From the NCBI GenBank assembly GCA_003248935.1, contig QFQF01000002.1, positions 62,001 to 126,000 on the forward strand: DNA of 64,000 nucleotides, given 5' to 3'. Both the position numbers and the translations under genes were made by a program. Below, one piece after another: positions 25,260 to 34,724 of the stretch. Positions within the stretch are counted from its first letter, which is position 1; every line of letters begins with the position of its first letter. A model generated the notes under the pieces. The model saw only the letters and a list, made by a program, of their open reading frames with translations. It did not search any database and was not told the DNA's origin. This DNA is from Sphingobium sp. (lineage in GTDB: Bacteria > Pseudomonadota > Alphaproteobacteria > Sphingomonadales > Sphingomonadaceae).

Positions 25260-26672
25260 TCAGGCGCTGTAGTACATGTCGAATTCGACCGGCGACGGGG
25301 CCATTTCCCAACGGTACACTTCCGGCCACTTCAGTTCGATATAGGCATCGATCTGGTCCTTGGTGAACACGTCGCCCTTCAGCAGGAACTCGTAGTCGGC
25401 TTCCAGGCTGTTCAGCGCTTCGCGCAGCGAACCGCAGACGGTCGGAACCTGGCTCAGCTCTTCCGGCGGAAGGTCATAGAGGTTCTTGTCCATCGCGCCG
25501 CCCGGATGGATCTTGTTCTCGATGCCGTCGAGACCGGCCATCAGGAGCGCCGAGTAGCAGAGATACGGGTTGGCCATCGCGTCGGGGAAGCGGAACTCGA
25601 CGCGCTTCGCCTTCGTTCCCGCGCCGTACGGAATACGGCACGACGCCGAGCGGTTGCGGGCCGAGTAGGCGAGCAGAACCGGCGCTTCGAAGCCCGGCAC
25701 CAGACGCTTGTAGCTGTTGGTGGTCGGGTTGGTGAAGGCGTTGAGGGCCTTGGCGTGCTTGATGACGCCGCCGATGAAGTACAGGCACATCTCCGACAGG
25801 CCGGCATAGCCGTCACCGGCGAACAGCGGCTTGCTCTTGTCCCAGATCGAAATGTGGGTGTGCATGCCCGAGCCATTGTCCTGCGCGATCGGCTTGGGCA
25901 TGAACGTGGCGGTCTTGCCATAGGCCTGCGCGACCATCTGCACGACATACTTGTAGATCTGCATGCGGTCGGCGGTCTGCACCAGCGTACCGAAGGTCAG
26001 GCCCAGCTCATGCTGCGCGGCGGCGACTTCGTGGTGATGCTTGTCGCAGGGCAGGCCCATTTCGAGCATGGTCGAAACCATCTCGGCGCGGATGTCGGTG
26101 CACGGATCGACCGGCGCGACCGGGAAATAGCCGCCCTTGGCGCGCGGACGGTGAGCGAGGTTGCCGCCCTCATATTCCTTGCCGGTGTTGGTCGGCAATT
26201 CGACGTCGTCGATCTTGAAATAGGATTCGTTGTAGTCCGAGTTGAAGCGGACGTCGTCGAACATGAAGAACTCGGCCTCGGGGCCGATGTAGACGGTGTC
26301 GCCGAACCCGGCGGCCTTTACGTAAGCCTCTGCGCGGACGGCGGTCGAGCGCGGGTCGCGGGTGTAGAGTTCGCCGGTCGAGGGCTCGACAATGTTGCAG
26401 AACAGGATCAGCATCGGCGTCGCGCTGAACGGATCGACATAGACGGCGTCCAGGTCCGGCTTCAGGATCATGTCCGACTCGTTGATCGCCTTCCAGCCCT
26501 CGATCGAGGAGCCGTCGAACATCAGGCCGTCGGTCAGCTCGTCCTCGCCCAGGACGCTCGAAACCATCGTCAGGTGCTGCCACTTGCCCTTGGGATCAGT
26601 GAAACGGACATCGACCCACTCGATCTCCTTTTCCTTGATCATGTTCAGGATGTCTTTCGGCGTGTTCGCCAT
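25260..26672 (-). CDS. glnA: Glutamine synthetase type I
   Basis: 470-residue type I glutamine synthetase, ATP-dependent ligation of ammonia to glutamate. Recognisable: FDGSSIEGW near residue 52, the ammonium/metal region EAEFFMFDD, SGMHTHISIWD, NRSASCRIPYG, and MDKNLYDLPPEE carrying the Tyr that GlnE adenylylates. ATG at 26672 gives the expected N-terminus MANTPKDILNMIKEKEIEWVDVRFTDPKG. It is preceded by glnB on the same strand with a 101-base gap; both probably share the upstream sigma54-like promoter. Confidence 0.98.
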   Translation of the reverse strand: MANTPKDILNMIKEKEIEWVDVRFTDPKGKWQHLTMVSSVLGEDELTDGLMFDGSSIEGWKAINESDMILKPDLDAVYVDPFSATPMLILFCNIVEPSTGELYTRDPRSTAVRAEAYVKAAGFGDTVYIGPEAEFFMFDDVRFNSDYNESYFKIDDVELPTNTGKEYEGGNLAHRPRAKGGYFPVAPVDPCTDIRAEMVSTMLEMGLPCDKHHHEVAAAQHELGLTFGTLVQTADRMQIYKYVVQMVAQAYGKTATFMPKPIAQDNGSGMHTHISIWDKSKPLFAGDGYAGLSEMCLYFIGGVIKHAKALNAFTNPTTNSYKRLVPGFEAPVLLAYSARNRSASCRIPYGAGTKAKRVEFRFPDAMANPYLCYSALLMAGLDGIENKIHPGGAMDKNLYDLPPEELSQVPTVCGSLREALNSLEADYEFLLKGDVFTKDQIDAYIELKWPEVYRWEMAPSPVEFDMYYSA

Positions 26673-26773
26673 GGATTTACCCTTCCTTGCTTTGCCCTTG
26701 GGCAGATGGTGGTGGCTGGCTTTCCGCCGGAATGAAGTGCCCCCGGCATGAAATCTTCGGAAAATTCAGGCGA

Positions 26774-27112
26774 TCAGATGGCGTCGTCGTCGCGCTCTCC
26801 GGTGCGGATGCGGAGCGCGGATTCGATGGCGGTCACGAAGATCTTGCCATCGCCGATTCGGCCGGTCTGCGCGGCCGAGGCGATCGCCTCGACAACGCGC
26901 GGGGCGAGGCTGTCCTCGACCACCACCTCCAGCTTCACCTTGGGCAGGAAGTCCACCACATATTCGGCGCCGCGATACAGCTCCGTATGGCCCTTCTGCC
27001 TGCCGAAGCCCTTGGCCTCGGTCACCGTAATCCCCGACACACCCACTTCGTGAAGCGCTTCCTTCACCTCGTCCAGCTTGAACGGTTTGATGATAGCTTC
27101 GATCTTCTTCAT
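26774..27112 (-). CDS. glnB: Nitrogen regulatory protein P-II
   Basis: 112-residue PII signal protein, starting MKKIEAIIKPFKLDEVKEALHEVGVSGITVTEAKGFGRQKGHTELYRGAEYVVDFLPKVKLEVVV. Tyr51 (in RGAEYVVDF) is the uridylylation site and the C-terminal IGDGKIFVTAIESALRIRTGERDDDAI is the B/C-loop region. PII senses 2-oxoglutarate and glutamine and regulates NtrB and GlnE. GTG or ATG codons further upstream in the frame are not conserved; the Met at 27112 with AAGGG in front is right. It is the first gene of glnB-glnA. Confidence 0.98.
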   Translation of the reverse strand: MKKIEAIIKPFKLDEVKEALHEVGVSGITVTEAKGFGRQKGHTELYRGAEYVVDFLPKVKLEVVVEDSLAPRVVEAIASAAQTGRIGDGKIFVTAIESALRIRTGERDDDAI

Positions 27113-27145
27113 CACGCCCTTGTTCCAACCCCTCTGGCACGGCAC

Positions 27146-27165
27146 GACCGCCCAAAGCGGCGGTC
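27146..27165. repeat. Perfect hairpin in the glnB leader
   Basis: GACCGCC and GGCGGTC pair around CAAAGC, 34-53 bases upstream of glnB within its predicted 5' untranslated region. On the plus strand it is followed by TTTCT. It may be a leader stem or, read on the plus strand, a weak terminator. Confidence 0.55.
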
Positions 27166-27228
27166 TTTCTCCTTTAACCCGAGGGCGTCCGACAGGCACC
27201 CCCCTGTGCGCTGCCACCCTCGTTAAGA

Positions 27229-27245
27229 ATCAATTACCGTGCCAA
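27229..27245 (-). promoter_or_regulatory. Sigma54-like promoter of glnB-glnA
   Basis: TTGGCACGGTAATTGAT matches the -24/-12 consensus TGGCACG-N4-TTGCW with exact 10-base spacing between the GG and the second element; only the C of the -12 GC is replaced by A. Transcription would start near 27218, about 105 bases before glnB. The 344-base gap 27113-27456 otherwise holds no convincing gene. Confidence 0.6.
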
Positions 27246-27456
27246 AAGCCGAATCGCCAGTTCAGCTTCGGCGATGCAGCAATTTTTGTCCAGAATGCCC
27301 GGTTTTCGGGCAATTCCTGAAAAGTATGCCTGTTTTTTGTGCAGAGCGAAGGCGCGTGCGCGATCCATGCGCGTACGGCGCGATGCTGCGCACGGCTGCA
27401 TGTCGCGCGGAAATCGCGACGGTCGTCTTTATCGGGCGGCGTCGTCCGCCGGGGGC

Positions 27457-28287
27457 TCACCCCAGATAGGGCGGAGCGTCGAGGCCGCGCGGGCTCTTGG
27501 TGAAGATCTCGCATCCGCTTTCGGTGATGCCGATCGAATGTTCGAACTGGGCCGACAGCGAGCGGTCGCGGGTGACGGCGGTCCAGCCGTCCTCCATCAT
27601 CTTCACCGCCGCCTTGCCGATGTTGATCATCGGCTCGATGGTGAAGAACATGCCGGGCCGCAGTTCCGGGCCGGTGCCGGGGCGACCGACATGCACGACC
27701 TCCGGCGAATCGTGGAACACGCGGCCTAGGCCATGGCCGCAGAAATCGCGGACGACGCCGTAGCGGTGCCGTTCCGCATGCCGCTGGATCACGTAGCCGA
27801 TGTCGCCCAGCGTGTTGCCCGGCCGCGCCTGCTCGATGCCGAGCATCAGGCACTCGTAGGTAACCTCGACCAGCCGCTTCGCCTTGATCGGCGCCTCGCC
27901 GGCTATGTACATGCGGCTCGTGTCGCCGTGCCATCCCTCGACGATCGGGGTGACGTCGATATTGACGATATCGCCGTCCTTCAGCTCCCGGTCGCCGGGG
28001 ATGCCGTGGCAGATGACGTTGTTGATCGACGTGCAGCAGCTGTGGGTGTAGCCGCGATAGCCGAGCGTCGCGGGGACGCCGCCACCCTCGATCGTCATGC
28101 GGCGCACGATGTCGTCCAGTTCGCCCGTGGTGACGCCGGGCACGACATGCGGAACCAGCGCGTCGAGGATTTCGGCCGCCAGCCGCCCCGCCTTGCGCAT
28201 CCCCTCGAAGCCCGCCTCGTCATACAGCTTGATCGCTGGCGAGCGGGACACGGGCATGTCGGCGGTGATGGTCATATATTGCGTCAT
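27457..28287 (-). CDS. map: Methionine aminopeptidase type I
   Basis: 276-residue enzyme that removes the initiator methionine from nascent proteins. The metal-binding residues are in INIDVT..(I)VEGWHGDTSRMY (two Asp), CGHGLGRVFH (His), FTIEPMI (Glu) and EHSIGITESG (Glu). The start region MTQYMTITADMPVSRSPAIKLYDEAGFEGMRKAGRLAAEIL is slightly longer than in E. coli. An ATG at 28287 or about 12 bases downstream could be used. It is divergent from the CinA-like gene. Confidence 0.96.
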   Translation of the reverse strand: MTQYMTITADMPVSRSPAIKLYDEAGFEGMRKAGRLAAEILDALVPHVVPGVTTGELDDIVRRMTIEGGGVPATLGYRGYTHSCCTSINNVICHGIPGDRELKDGDIVNIDVTPIVEGWHGDTSRMYIAGEAPIKAKRLVEVTYECLMLGIEQARPGNTLGDIGYVIQRHAERHRYGVVRDFCGHGLGRVFHDSPEVVHVGRPGTGPELRPGMFFTIEPMINIGKAAVKMMEDGWTAVTRDRSLSAQFEHSIGITESGCEIFTKSPRGLDAPPYLG

Positions 28288-28375
28288 GGAGCCGTTATAG
28301 GGCCTCGGCCGACATATTGCGAGACCCCAGGTCCTGACTCTAGGCAGTGCCGCCGCCAGCCGCTATGGCGCTTCC

Positions 28376-29140
28376 ATGCCGCAGACAGCTGATCGCATAT
28401 GGACCGCCGCCATCATCATCATCGGCGACGAGATATTGTCGGGCCGCACGCAGGACCGCAACGTGTCCCAGATCGCGAGCTGGCTCAATGTGCAGGGCAT
28501 CCGCCTGAAGGAAGTGCGGGTGGTGGCCGACGACATGGCGGCCATCGGCGAAGCGGTGAACATGCTGCGCGTGCAGTACGACTATCTGTTCACGACCGGC
28601 GGCATCGGGCCGACACATGATGACATAACGGTCGACGCGATCGCCGCGGCGCTGGGCGTGGAGGTGATCATCCATCCCCGCGCACGCGCCGTGCTGGAGG
28701 AATATTACGTCACGCGCGGCGGCCTGAACGAAGGCAGGCTGCGGATGGCGCGCGTGCCGGAGGGCAGTGACCTGATCGAGAACCGGATGTCGGGCGCCCC
28801 GGGCATCCGCATCGGCAATATCTTCATCATGGCCGGTGTCCCGCACATCACCGCGATGATGCTGGACAGCCTGTCCGGTACGCTGGAGGGCGGATTGCCG
28901 CTCCTCTCGGCGCAGGTCGGGTGCTGGGTGGCGGAGAGCGAGGTGGCTGAACTGCTGCGCCGGATGGAGCGGGAGCATGAAGGGTGCCAGATCGGCAGCT
29001 ATCCGTTCTTTCGCGACGGGCGCACGGGCGCGAATTTCGTTATCCGGTCGACCGACGGTGACGCGCTGGACGGGTGCATGCGTGATCTGGTCGCGGGGCT
29101 GGACGCGTCAGGCTGGCCTTCCGTGCCGGGGGGTATCTAG
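28376..29140 (+). CDS. CinA-like molybdopterin-binding domain protein
   Basis: 254-residue protein with the MoaB/CinA N-terminal (MoCF) fold: AAIIIIGDEILSGRTQDRNVSQIASWLNVQGIRLKEVRVVADD, FTTGGIGPTHDDITVDAIA, ENRMSGAPGIRIGNIFIMAGVP. It lacks the C-terminal nicotinamide-nucleotide amidase domain of full CinA, so it belongs to the short 'competence/damage-inducible protein A' group of uncertain function. The start is about 90 bases from the divergent map gene. Confidence 0.88.
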   Translation: MPQTADRIWTAAIIIIGDEILSGRTQDRNVSQIASWLNVQGIRLKEVRVVADDMAAIGEAVNMLRVQYDYLFTTGGIGPTHDDITVDAIAAALGVEVIIHPRARAVLEEYYVTRGGLNEGRLRMARVPEGSDLIENRMSGAPGIRIGNIFIMAGVPHITAMMLDSLSGTLEGGLPLLSAQVGCWVAESEVAELLRRMEREHEGCQIGSYPFFRDGRTGANFVIRSTDGDALDGCMRDLVAGLDASGWPSVPGGI

Positions 29141-29162
29141 CCGCACGCCGGACCGGTTGCGG

Positions 29163-29209
29163 ATTGATCGGGGACGGGCGGTTCGACCGCCCGCCGTCCC
29201 GATCGATCA
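29163..29209. terminator. Bidirectional terminator-like stem
   Basis: A long stem (TGATCGGGGACGGGCGGT-TCG-ACCGCCCG...GTCCCGATC-ATCA, with a small bulge) lies between the convergent CinA-like and UrcA genes. It is strong enough to end transcription from both sides, although T-runs are short. Confidence 0.7.
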
Positions 29210-29248
29210 GGTCCGGATCGCAGGTGCGCCATCCGGACGGTCGGTGGT

Positions 29249-29593
29249 TCAGCGCTCCAGCGAAGCGGTCTGGATCGCGGGTGCGCTGCCCAGCGCGTCC
29301 GCCTTCGCCTTCGTGAAGCAGCGGGTATAGTCGGCCGGCTGACGCAGGCCGTAGCCACCATTATAGTCGCATACCTTCTTGGCCGCGAGCGTAATGCGCT
29401 GCTCCAGACGCGCCCGATCCCGGGCCGTGGAGAGGTGCAGGTCGGAAATGTCCACCTGCTTCGTGCGGGTGATCGATCCGCTTTCCGGGTGATAGTCGAC
29501 GACCAGGTCGGTGTCGGCGAACGCGGGCGCGCTCAGGCCGAACGCCAGGGCGGCGAACAGCCCCATGGCCGCGGGGCGGTTAACAATAGACAT
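29249..29593 (-). CDS. UrcA family protein
   Basis: 114-residue periplasmic protein of the UrcA family, named for cyclic genes with unknown function common in Sphingomonadales and Caulobacterales. A signal peptide (AAMGLFAALAFGLSAPAFA|DTD) is followed by a conserved RTKQVDISDLHLSTARDRARLEQRITLAAKKVCDY and Cys..Cys pair. AGGAGG stands 6 bases before the ATG at 29593, deciding it over an ATG two codons upstream. The function is unknown. Transcribed toward the CinA-like gene. Confidence 0.88.
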   Translation of the reverse strand: MSIVNRPAAMGLFAALAFGLSAPAFADTDLVVDYHPESGSITRTKQVDISDLHLSTARDRARLEQRITLAAKKVCDYNGGYGLRQPADYTRCFTKAKADALGSAPAIQTASLER

Positions 29594-30438
29594 GTGCATC
29601 CTCCTGACGGGCCCGGCACTTTGTCGCTGGTACCCAGATGAACACCTGCGGACGCAGGCAATGGGTGTATTGGTGCCGCAGGGCGGCTTTTTCAACCCTG
29701 GCAGGGGCGCGGTATCCCCGGCGCGGGGCGGTACGAGGCATGAGATTTTGCGCCTGCGTTGCAGAAAATTTCATTTGCGTGACTGAAATTCCTGTGTCAC
29801 GTTTCGCAGGAGCAAAAAATGTCAGATAAGTTGAATATACGGAAGTGCGAGCGCATTTTCTGTATTGATCCGTTGTTGCCGGAAATCCGGCATGAATATC
29901 TGCGTTCATACTGTTGAAAAATAGCAAAAATCCGAAAAAGGGTCGGCGAGTCTTTCGATTTTGACTTGATCGATTGAGGTTTGGGGATGGCGGCAGGCTA
30001 GTCATGTTGTCCGCTTTTGCGGATTTGGCTGGAATTGCTTGATGAAGCTCTACGCGAATCCGGATCGTCATGATGTCGTCTCGCCTGCGCCCGGGAGCGT
30101 TGTTGCGAGCGCGTTGCCGGTTCATCCGCTTTTCGCCGCATCGCACAATGTGGCTTCGCTGCATCGCCGGACGCGAAGAAATTTTTTTCGACGATCATTT
30201 TTTCATGTGCGGATGGTGGCAATTTCTTGCCCGAACGTTTCCGCGCATGTCCCACCGCAGTGTTCCGTCCCGACGACGGACCGGCGGGCAGGATGAATCT
30301 CGCCCTGTAACGGGCGTCAACACCAGTGTCCGGTGGCAAGGGAACCGCCGGTGGAGGATGGAAAGGAACCGAAGAACAGACGTGTTGGGAGAGGCTCCGG
30401 TCTGGCGACTGATAATCAGCATAATAAGGGGGCCATAG
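29594..30438 (+). promoter_or_regulatory. Gene-free 845-base region with the promoter of the third TonB receptor
   Basis: I see no convincing coding frame in this stretch. It contains the divergent promoter of the UrcA gene (minus) and that of the third TonB receptor. The parts about 29750-29990 and 30165-30215 are distinctly AT-rich (runs such as GAAAAATAGCAAAAATCCG and GAAATTTTTTTCG), unlike flanking genes. Long 5' regions of this type precede both members of the receptor pair and could house an untranslated leader. Confidence 0.5.
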
Positions 30439-33123
30439 ATGAAATATTGGGGTCAGATTTCCACCGGCGCCATTGCGATCGCGCTCTGTTCGGCCGCACC
30501 GGCCATGGCACAGGAGGCGACAGCGCCACAGGCCGCAGGGGACGAAGGCAGCGCCATCATCGTCACCGGTACGCGTACCACCGGTCTTACGGCAGCCGAC
30601 AGCCCGGCGCCGATCCAGGTGCTCAGTTCCGAAACATTGCAGCGCACCGGTTCCCCGGACCTGCTCCAGAGCCTGGCACAGCAATTGCCCAGCGTGCAGG
30701 CGCAGGCCTTCGGCAGCGACCTTCAGGCCCATACGCTGCAGATGAAGCTGCGTGGTCTCAGCCCGAACCACACGCTGATCCTGGTCAACGGCAAGCGTCG
30801 TCACGGTACGGCGAACGTGTCCGTCGCAGGCGGACCCTACGGCGGCAGCGCCGCGCCGGACATCAGCTTCATCATTCCTGAGTCAATCGACCACGTGGAA
30901 GTGTTGCAGGATGGCGCGGCCGCGCAATACGGCACCGACGCGATCGCGGGCGTCATTAACTTCATTCAGAAGAATGCGGACCATGGTGGGTCGATTAACG
31001 CGACCGCGGGCAAGTATTTCGATCAGGGCGGCCGGACATACGCGATCGGCGGCAATATTGGCCTTGCGCCGATCGAGGGCATGTACCTGAACGTGTCCGC
31101 GCAGAAGAAGAGCAAGGGCTTCAGCTTCCGCGGGGACAAAAACCCGCAGTCGATCTCCTATGCCGAAAATCGTGGCTACCCGGAGGTCGCGAACCTGCCC
31201 GGCTATCCCTACACCAACCGGATCATCGGTGATCCGTTCATCCAGCAGACGGTCGTCAACTACAATGCCGGATATGAATTCGGCGACTTCGAAATCTACA
31301 GCTTCGGCAGCTACGGACACAAGAAAGCGGCGGCCTACGAAAATACCCGCAACCCGCTCGTCATCGTCAAGCATGTCGATGCGGCGGGCAATCTGGTGCT
31401 GCCTGCCAACTATTCGTCGTCCGACACGGTGGTGCCGTTTTACGCCGGTGGCTTCCAGCCGCAGGAGCGTGTGGACGAGACCGATTATTCGTTCACCGGC
31501 GGCTTCAAGGGCATGATCGGCGAAACGAGTTTCGACATCGCGTCGACCTATGGCAAAGATCTGGTCGGCGTCTACGTCTACCATTCCGGTAACGCCCAGC
31601 TTTACGCCGATACGGGCAATACGCCGACGACGTTCCACAACGGCGACTTCTTCAACACGCAGTGGAGCAACACGCTCGACCTTACGCACGCGTTCGACGT
31701 TGGTCTTGCTTCGCCCGTCAACGTGGCGGCCGGTATCGAATTTCGTCACGAGACCTACGGCATTAAGTCGGGTGACGCTGCTTCCTATTATGGTGGCGGT
31801 GCACAGTCCTTCTTCGGGTACAGCCCGAACGACGCAGGCAAGTACACGCGCGACAATTTCTCTCAGTATCTCGACATCAGCTTCAAGCCGGTCGAGGCGT
31901 GGCTGATCGACGGCGCGGTACGTCATGAGCATTATAGCGACTTTGGCGACACCACGGTGTTCAAGCTGACCAGCCGCTATGATTTCTCCGACGCGTTTGC
32001 GTTGCGTGGCACGGTCAGCACGGGCTTCCGTGCGCCGACGCTGGCCGAAGGGGGCTATTCGGGCCTTAACGTCGGTCCGGGCTTCATCGGCGGCGTGCTG
32101 CCGCCGGCGTCTGCGGCCGCAGGGGCACTCGGCTTCGGTGGCCTCAAGCCCGAAAAATCGACGAACTTCTCGGCCGGTCTCGTGTTCAACCCGGCTCCGC
32201 GGCTCACCGTTACCCTCGATGCCTATCAGATCACGATCCGCAACCGCATCATGATCTCCACCGGCTTCTCCGGCTTCCAGGGCAATCGCTGCCCGGCCGG
32301 TTACGCCGGGTCCAATGCGGCGGCGTGCCTGCCCTATGATGCCGACCAGTACCAGATCTACAACCAGTTGGCGGTTCTCAGCGCCGTCAACGCGGCACTG
32401 GGCGGCAGCAGCTCTGTCTCCGACTGGACCACTGCGGACGCCATTCCGTCCTACGTTCTCTATGCCGACAACGGCGTAGACCGGAACACCGAGGGCGGCG
32501 TGTCTGTGCAGAGCTTCGTCAACGGCGTGAAGATGCGGACGCGTGGTGTTGACCTCGTCGCGAGCTACTCGGCCAATCTGGGCGAGATGGGCAATCTCGA
32601 CCTGACCTTTACCGGCAACTATAATGAGAACAAGGTTCTCAGCATCAACCCGCTGCCTTCGGCGCTCTATTCGAGCACCGAGAACCCGGACCTCACGCGC
32701 CTGATCGACGCATCCAGCGAAGTCGAACTGGAGCACAGCACGCCAAAGTTCCGTGGCACGCTGAATGCGTTCTGGACGTTGGGCAAGTTCAGCGCAAACC
32801 TGCGTGAGAGCTATTATTCGGAAGTCTATGTGCTGGAAACGGCGCGTCTGGGTCCGAATGCGGGTGATCTGATCAAGGTGCCGGTGAAGAGTTCGTTCAT
32901 CACCGACCTCGAACTCGGCTACAAGATTGCCGAGCCGGTCAAGCTGGCGATCGGCGCGAACAACCTGTTCAACAAATATCCGACCCAGCGTTCGAAGGAG
33001 TTCATCCGCAACGCCGAACTGGCCAATGGCGAGCGCGGCTATTCGACCAGCAAGTACCCGACCATTTCGCCCTATGGCATCAACGGCGGTTACTATTACG
33101 CGCGGGTCACCGTGAGCTGGTAA
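30439..33123 (+). CDS. TonB-dependent receptor
   Basis: 894-residue outer-membrane transporter paralogous to the receptor at 22110. Signal peptide SAAPAMA|QEA; plug start SAIIVTGTRTTGLTAADSPAPIQVL; plug motifs LRGLSPNHTLILVNGKRRHG and GAAAQYGTDAIAGVINFIQK; terminal residues RVTVSW. Extra loops account for the added 56 residues, including one cysteine pair (NRCPAGYAGSNAAACLP). Substrate unknown. It has no adjacent partner gene that would indicate the ligand. ATG 30439 follows AAGGGGG with good spacing. Confidence 0.93.
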   Translation: MKYWGQISTGAIAIALCSAAPAMAQEATAPQAAGDEGSAIIVTGTRTTGLTAADSPAPIQVLSSETLQRTGSPDLLQSLAQQLPSVQAQAFGSDLQAHTLQMKLRGLSPNHTLILVNGKRRHGTANVSVAGGPYGGSAAPDISFIIPESIDHVEVLQDGAAAQYGTDAIAGVINFIQKNADHGGSINATAGKYFDQGGRTYAIGGNIGLAPIEGMYLNVSAQKKSKGFSFRGDKNPQSISYAENRGYPEVANLPGYPYTNRIIGDPFIQQTVVNYNAGYEFGDFEIYSFGSYGHKKAAAYENTRNPLVIVKHVDAAGNLVLPANYSSSDTVVPFYAGGFQPQERVDETDYSFTGGFKGMIGETSFDIASTYGKDLVGVYVYHSGNAQLYADTGNTPTTFHNGDFFNTQWSNTLDLTHAFDVGLASPVNVAAGIEFRHETYGIKSGDAASYYGGGAQSFFGYSPNDAGKYTRDNFSQYLDISFKPVEAWLIDGAVRHEHYSDFGDTTVFKLTSRYDFSDAFALRGTVSTGFRAPTLAEGGYSGLNVGPGFIGGVLPPASAAAGALGFGGLKPEKSTNFSAGLVFNPAPRLTVTLDAYQITIRNRIMISTGFSGFQGNRCPAGYAGSNAAACLPYDADQYQIYNQLAVLSAVNAALGGSSSVSDWTTADAIPSYVLYADNGVDRNTEGGVSVQSFVNGVKMRTRGVDLVASYSANLGEMGNLDLTFTGNYNENKVLSINPLPSALYSSTENPDLTRLIDASSEVELEHSTPKFRGTLNAFWTLGKFSANLRESYYSEVYVLETARLGPNAGDLIKVPVKSSFITDLELGYKIAEPVKLAIGANNLFNKYPTQRSKEFIRNAELANGERGYSTSKYPTISPYGINGGYYYARVTVSW

Positions 33124-33250
33124 GCCGCGGCACTTTTGCGCATGAGTGTGGGGGGCGACGGTGCTTGGCATCGTCGCCTCTTCCGCTTGAAAGCCCCGTG
33201 AATGAGGCGCACGTTTTTCCCTTTCCGTGTATTGTGAGTCCCGGCCGCCC

Positions 33251-33799
33251 ATGACCCTGCAGCATCGTATCGCGACCATGGATGACAGGCAGGCGCTGGG
33301 AGACATTGTGTCGCTGGCGATCGACCGGCTCCAGACGGACTTCCTGTCGCCCGAGCAGATTGCCGTCAGCCGTTCGTTCATGGGGCTGGACACGCGCCTG
33401 ATCATGGACGGCACCTATTTCATCATCGAGCGGGAGGGCGCGGTCGCCGGATGCGGTGGATGGAGCCGGCGGGCGACGCCCTATGGCCACGATCATTCGG
33501 CCGGGCGCGACGACCGTCTGCTCGATCCCGCCACAGAGGCGGCGAAGGTGCGTGCGATGTACACGCATCCCGATCACACGCGGCAGGGCGTGGGCCGGAT
33601 GATCCTTTCATTGTGCGAGGCGGCGGCGCTGGAGGAGGGCTTCGCGACCCTCGAACTGTCGGCCACTTTGTCCGGCGCGCCGCTCTATCGCGCTTGCGGA
33701 TTTCGCGATGTCGCTCGTCTTACTGATGGAGGCGTGCCTCTCATCACCATGCGAAAATCCATCAGTCCACAAAGGTCGTCACAATGCATATTACAGTAG
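33251..33799 (+). CDS. GNAT family N-acetyltransferase
   Basis: 182-residue GCN5-related acetyltransferase. The acetyl-CoA binding motif A is MYTHPDHTRQGVGRMILSLCEAAALEEG (Q/RxxGxG/A pattern) and the C-terminal part ELSATLSGAPLYRACGFR completes the fold. The substrate cannot be named. The gene starts about 130 bases after the TonB receptor and is followed about 100 bases later by the TSUP exporter. ATG 33251 is preferred over one 24 bases upstream; neither has a strong ribosome site. Confidence 0.82.
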   Translation: MTLQHRIATMDDRQALGDIVSLAIDRLQTDFLSPEQIAVSRSFMGLDTRLIMDGTYFIIEREGAVAGCGGWSRRATPYGHDHSAGRDDRLLDPATEAAKVRAMYTHPDHTRQGVGRMILSLCEAAALEEGFATLELSATLSGAPLYRACGFRDVARLTDGGVPLITMRKSISPQRSSQCILQ

Positions 33800-33899
33800 C
33801 GGCGCGCGCGGCGGGGGCGGCGCAGACCGCACTTGGTCTCGCTTCTTCCGACAGGTTCATTCCGGCGACCGACGGCCAGCGCACGGAGGGACTGTCCTG

Positions 33900-34724
33900 A
33901 TGCACATGAACGAGCTGATCTTTCCGGTCATCGCCATGCTTGCCGCCGGTCTGGGCGCGGGCTTTGCCGCAGGTATCTTCGGCATCGGCGGCGGCTTCGT
34001 CGTCGTGCCCGCGCTGTTCCTTGTCCTCCCTCTGCTGGGCGGCACCCATGATGCGATCGCACATGTCGCCATCGGCACCTCCGCCGCTACAATCATCGTC
34101 ACGTCGATCCGGTCGCTGATGGCCCATGCCAAGCGCGGCGCCGTCGAGTTCGAGGTGCTGAAGACCTGGGCGCCGTGGATCGTGCTGGGCGATGGCATCG
34201 GCGTGATGCTTGCGGGGCATGTCGACGGCCGCGTGCTCACGATGATCTTCGCCGTCGGCGTCTTCCTGATGTCGCTGAACTTCCTGCTGCCCAAGATCGG
34301 CGGCAAGGTGATCAGCGACGAGATGCCGTCGGGTTTCGTGCGCGTCGGCATCGCCGGTGGCCTCGGTACCTTCTCCTCGCTGCTCGGCATCGGCGGCGGC
34401 ACCATCGCGATCATGGTGATGACGCTGTGCGGCCGTTCGATCCACCGGGCCATCGCGACCGCGTCCGGCATCGGCACGCTGATCGCTATCCCCAGCGCGA
34501 TCGGTTTTGCGATCATTGGCCTCAAGGAAGCGGGGTTGCCATGGGGATCGCTCGGCTATGTGAACGTGCCGGCGGCCCTGGCGATCTCGTCCATGTCGAT
34601 GCTGACCGCGCCGCTCGGCGTCGCGGCGGCGCACAGCCTGCGCCCGGACATATTGAAGCGGGTGTTCGGCGTGTATCTGGTCATCATCGCCTTCGTGATG
34701 CTGCGCAACGCGCTGAAGATGTGA
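33900..34724 (+). CDS. TSUP family transporter (TauE/SafE)
   Basis: 274-residue polytopic membrane protein of the TauE/SafE sulfite-exporter family. About eight hydrophobic segments alternate in two homologous halves, each with the signature GxFGIGGGFVVVPAL (residues about 25-40) and LLGIGGGTIAIMVM (about 163-176). These proteins export sulfite, sulfoacetate or related organosulfur anions; the substrate is not evident here. GGAGGG 9 bases before the ATG; the next in-frame ATG is two codons downstream. Confidence 0.9.
   Translation: MHMNELIFPVIAMLAAGLGAGFAAGIFGIGGGFVVVPALFLVLPLLGGTHDAIAHVAIGTSAATIIVTSIRSLMAHAKRGAVEFEVLKTWAPWIVLGDGIGVMLAGHVDGRVLTMIFAVGVFLMSLNFLLPKIGGKVISDEMPSGFVRVGIAGGLGTFSSLLGIGGGTIAIMVMTLCGRSIHRAIATASGIGTLIAIPSAIGFAIIGLKEAGLPWGSLGYVNVPAALAISSMSMLTAPLGVAAAHSLRPDILKRVFGVYLVIIAFVMLRNALKM

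Noticed and set aside
29580..30164. Open frames in the 845-base region before the third TonB receptor
   Set aside because: Compositions are irregular, no ribosome sites, no recognisable domains; treated as regulatory DNA.
30883..33414. 843-codon frame antisense to the third TonB receptor
   Set aside because: Same reason; it also runs beyond the receptor gene without signals of its own.
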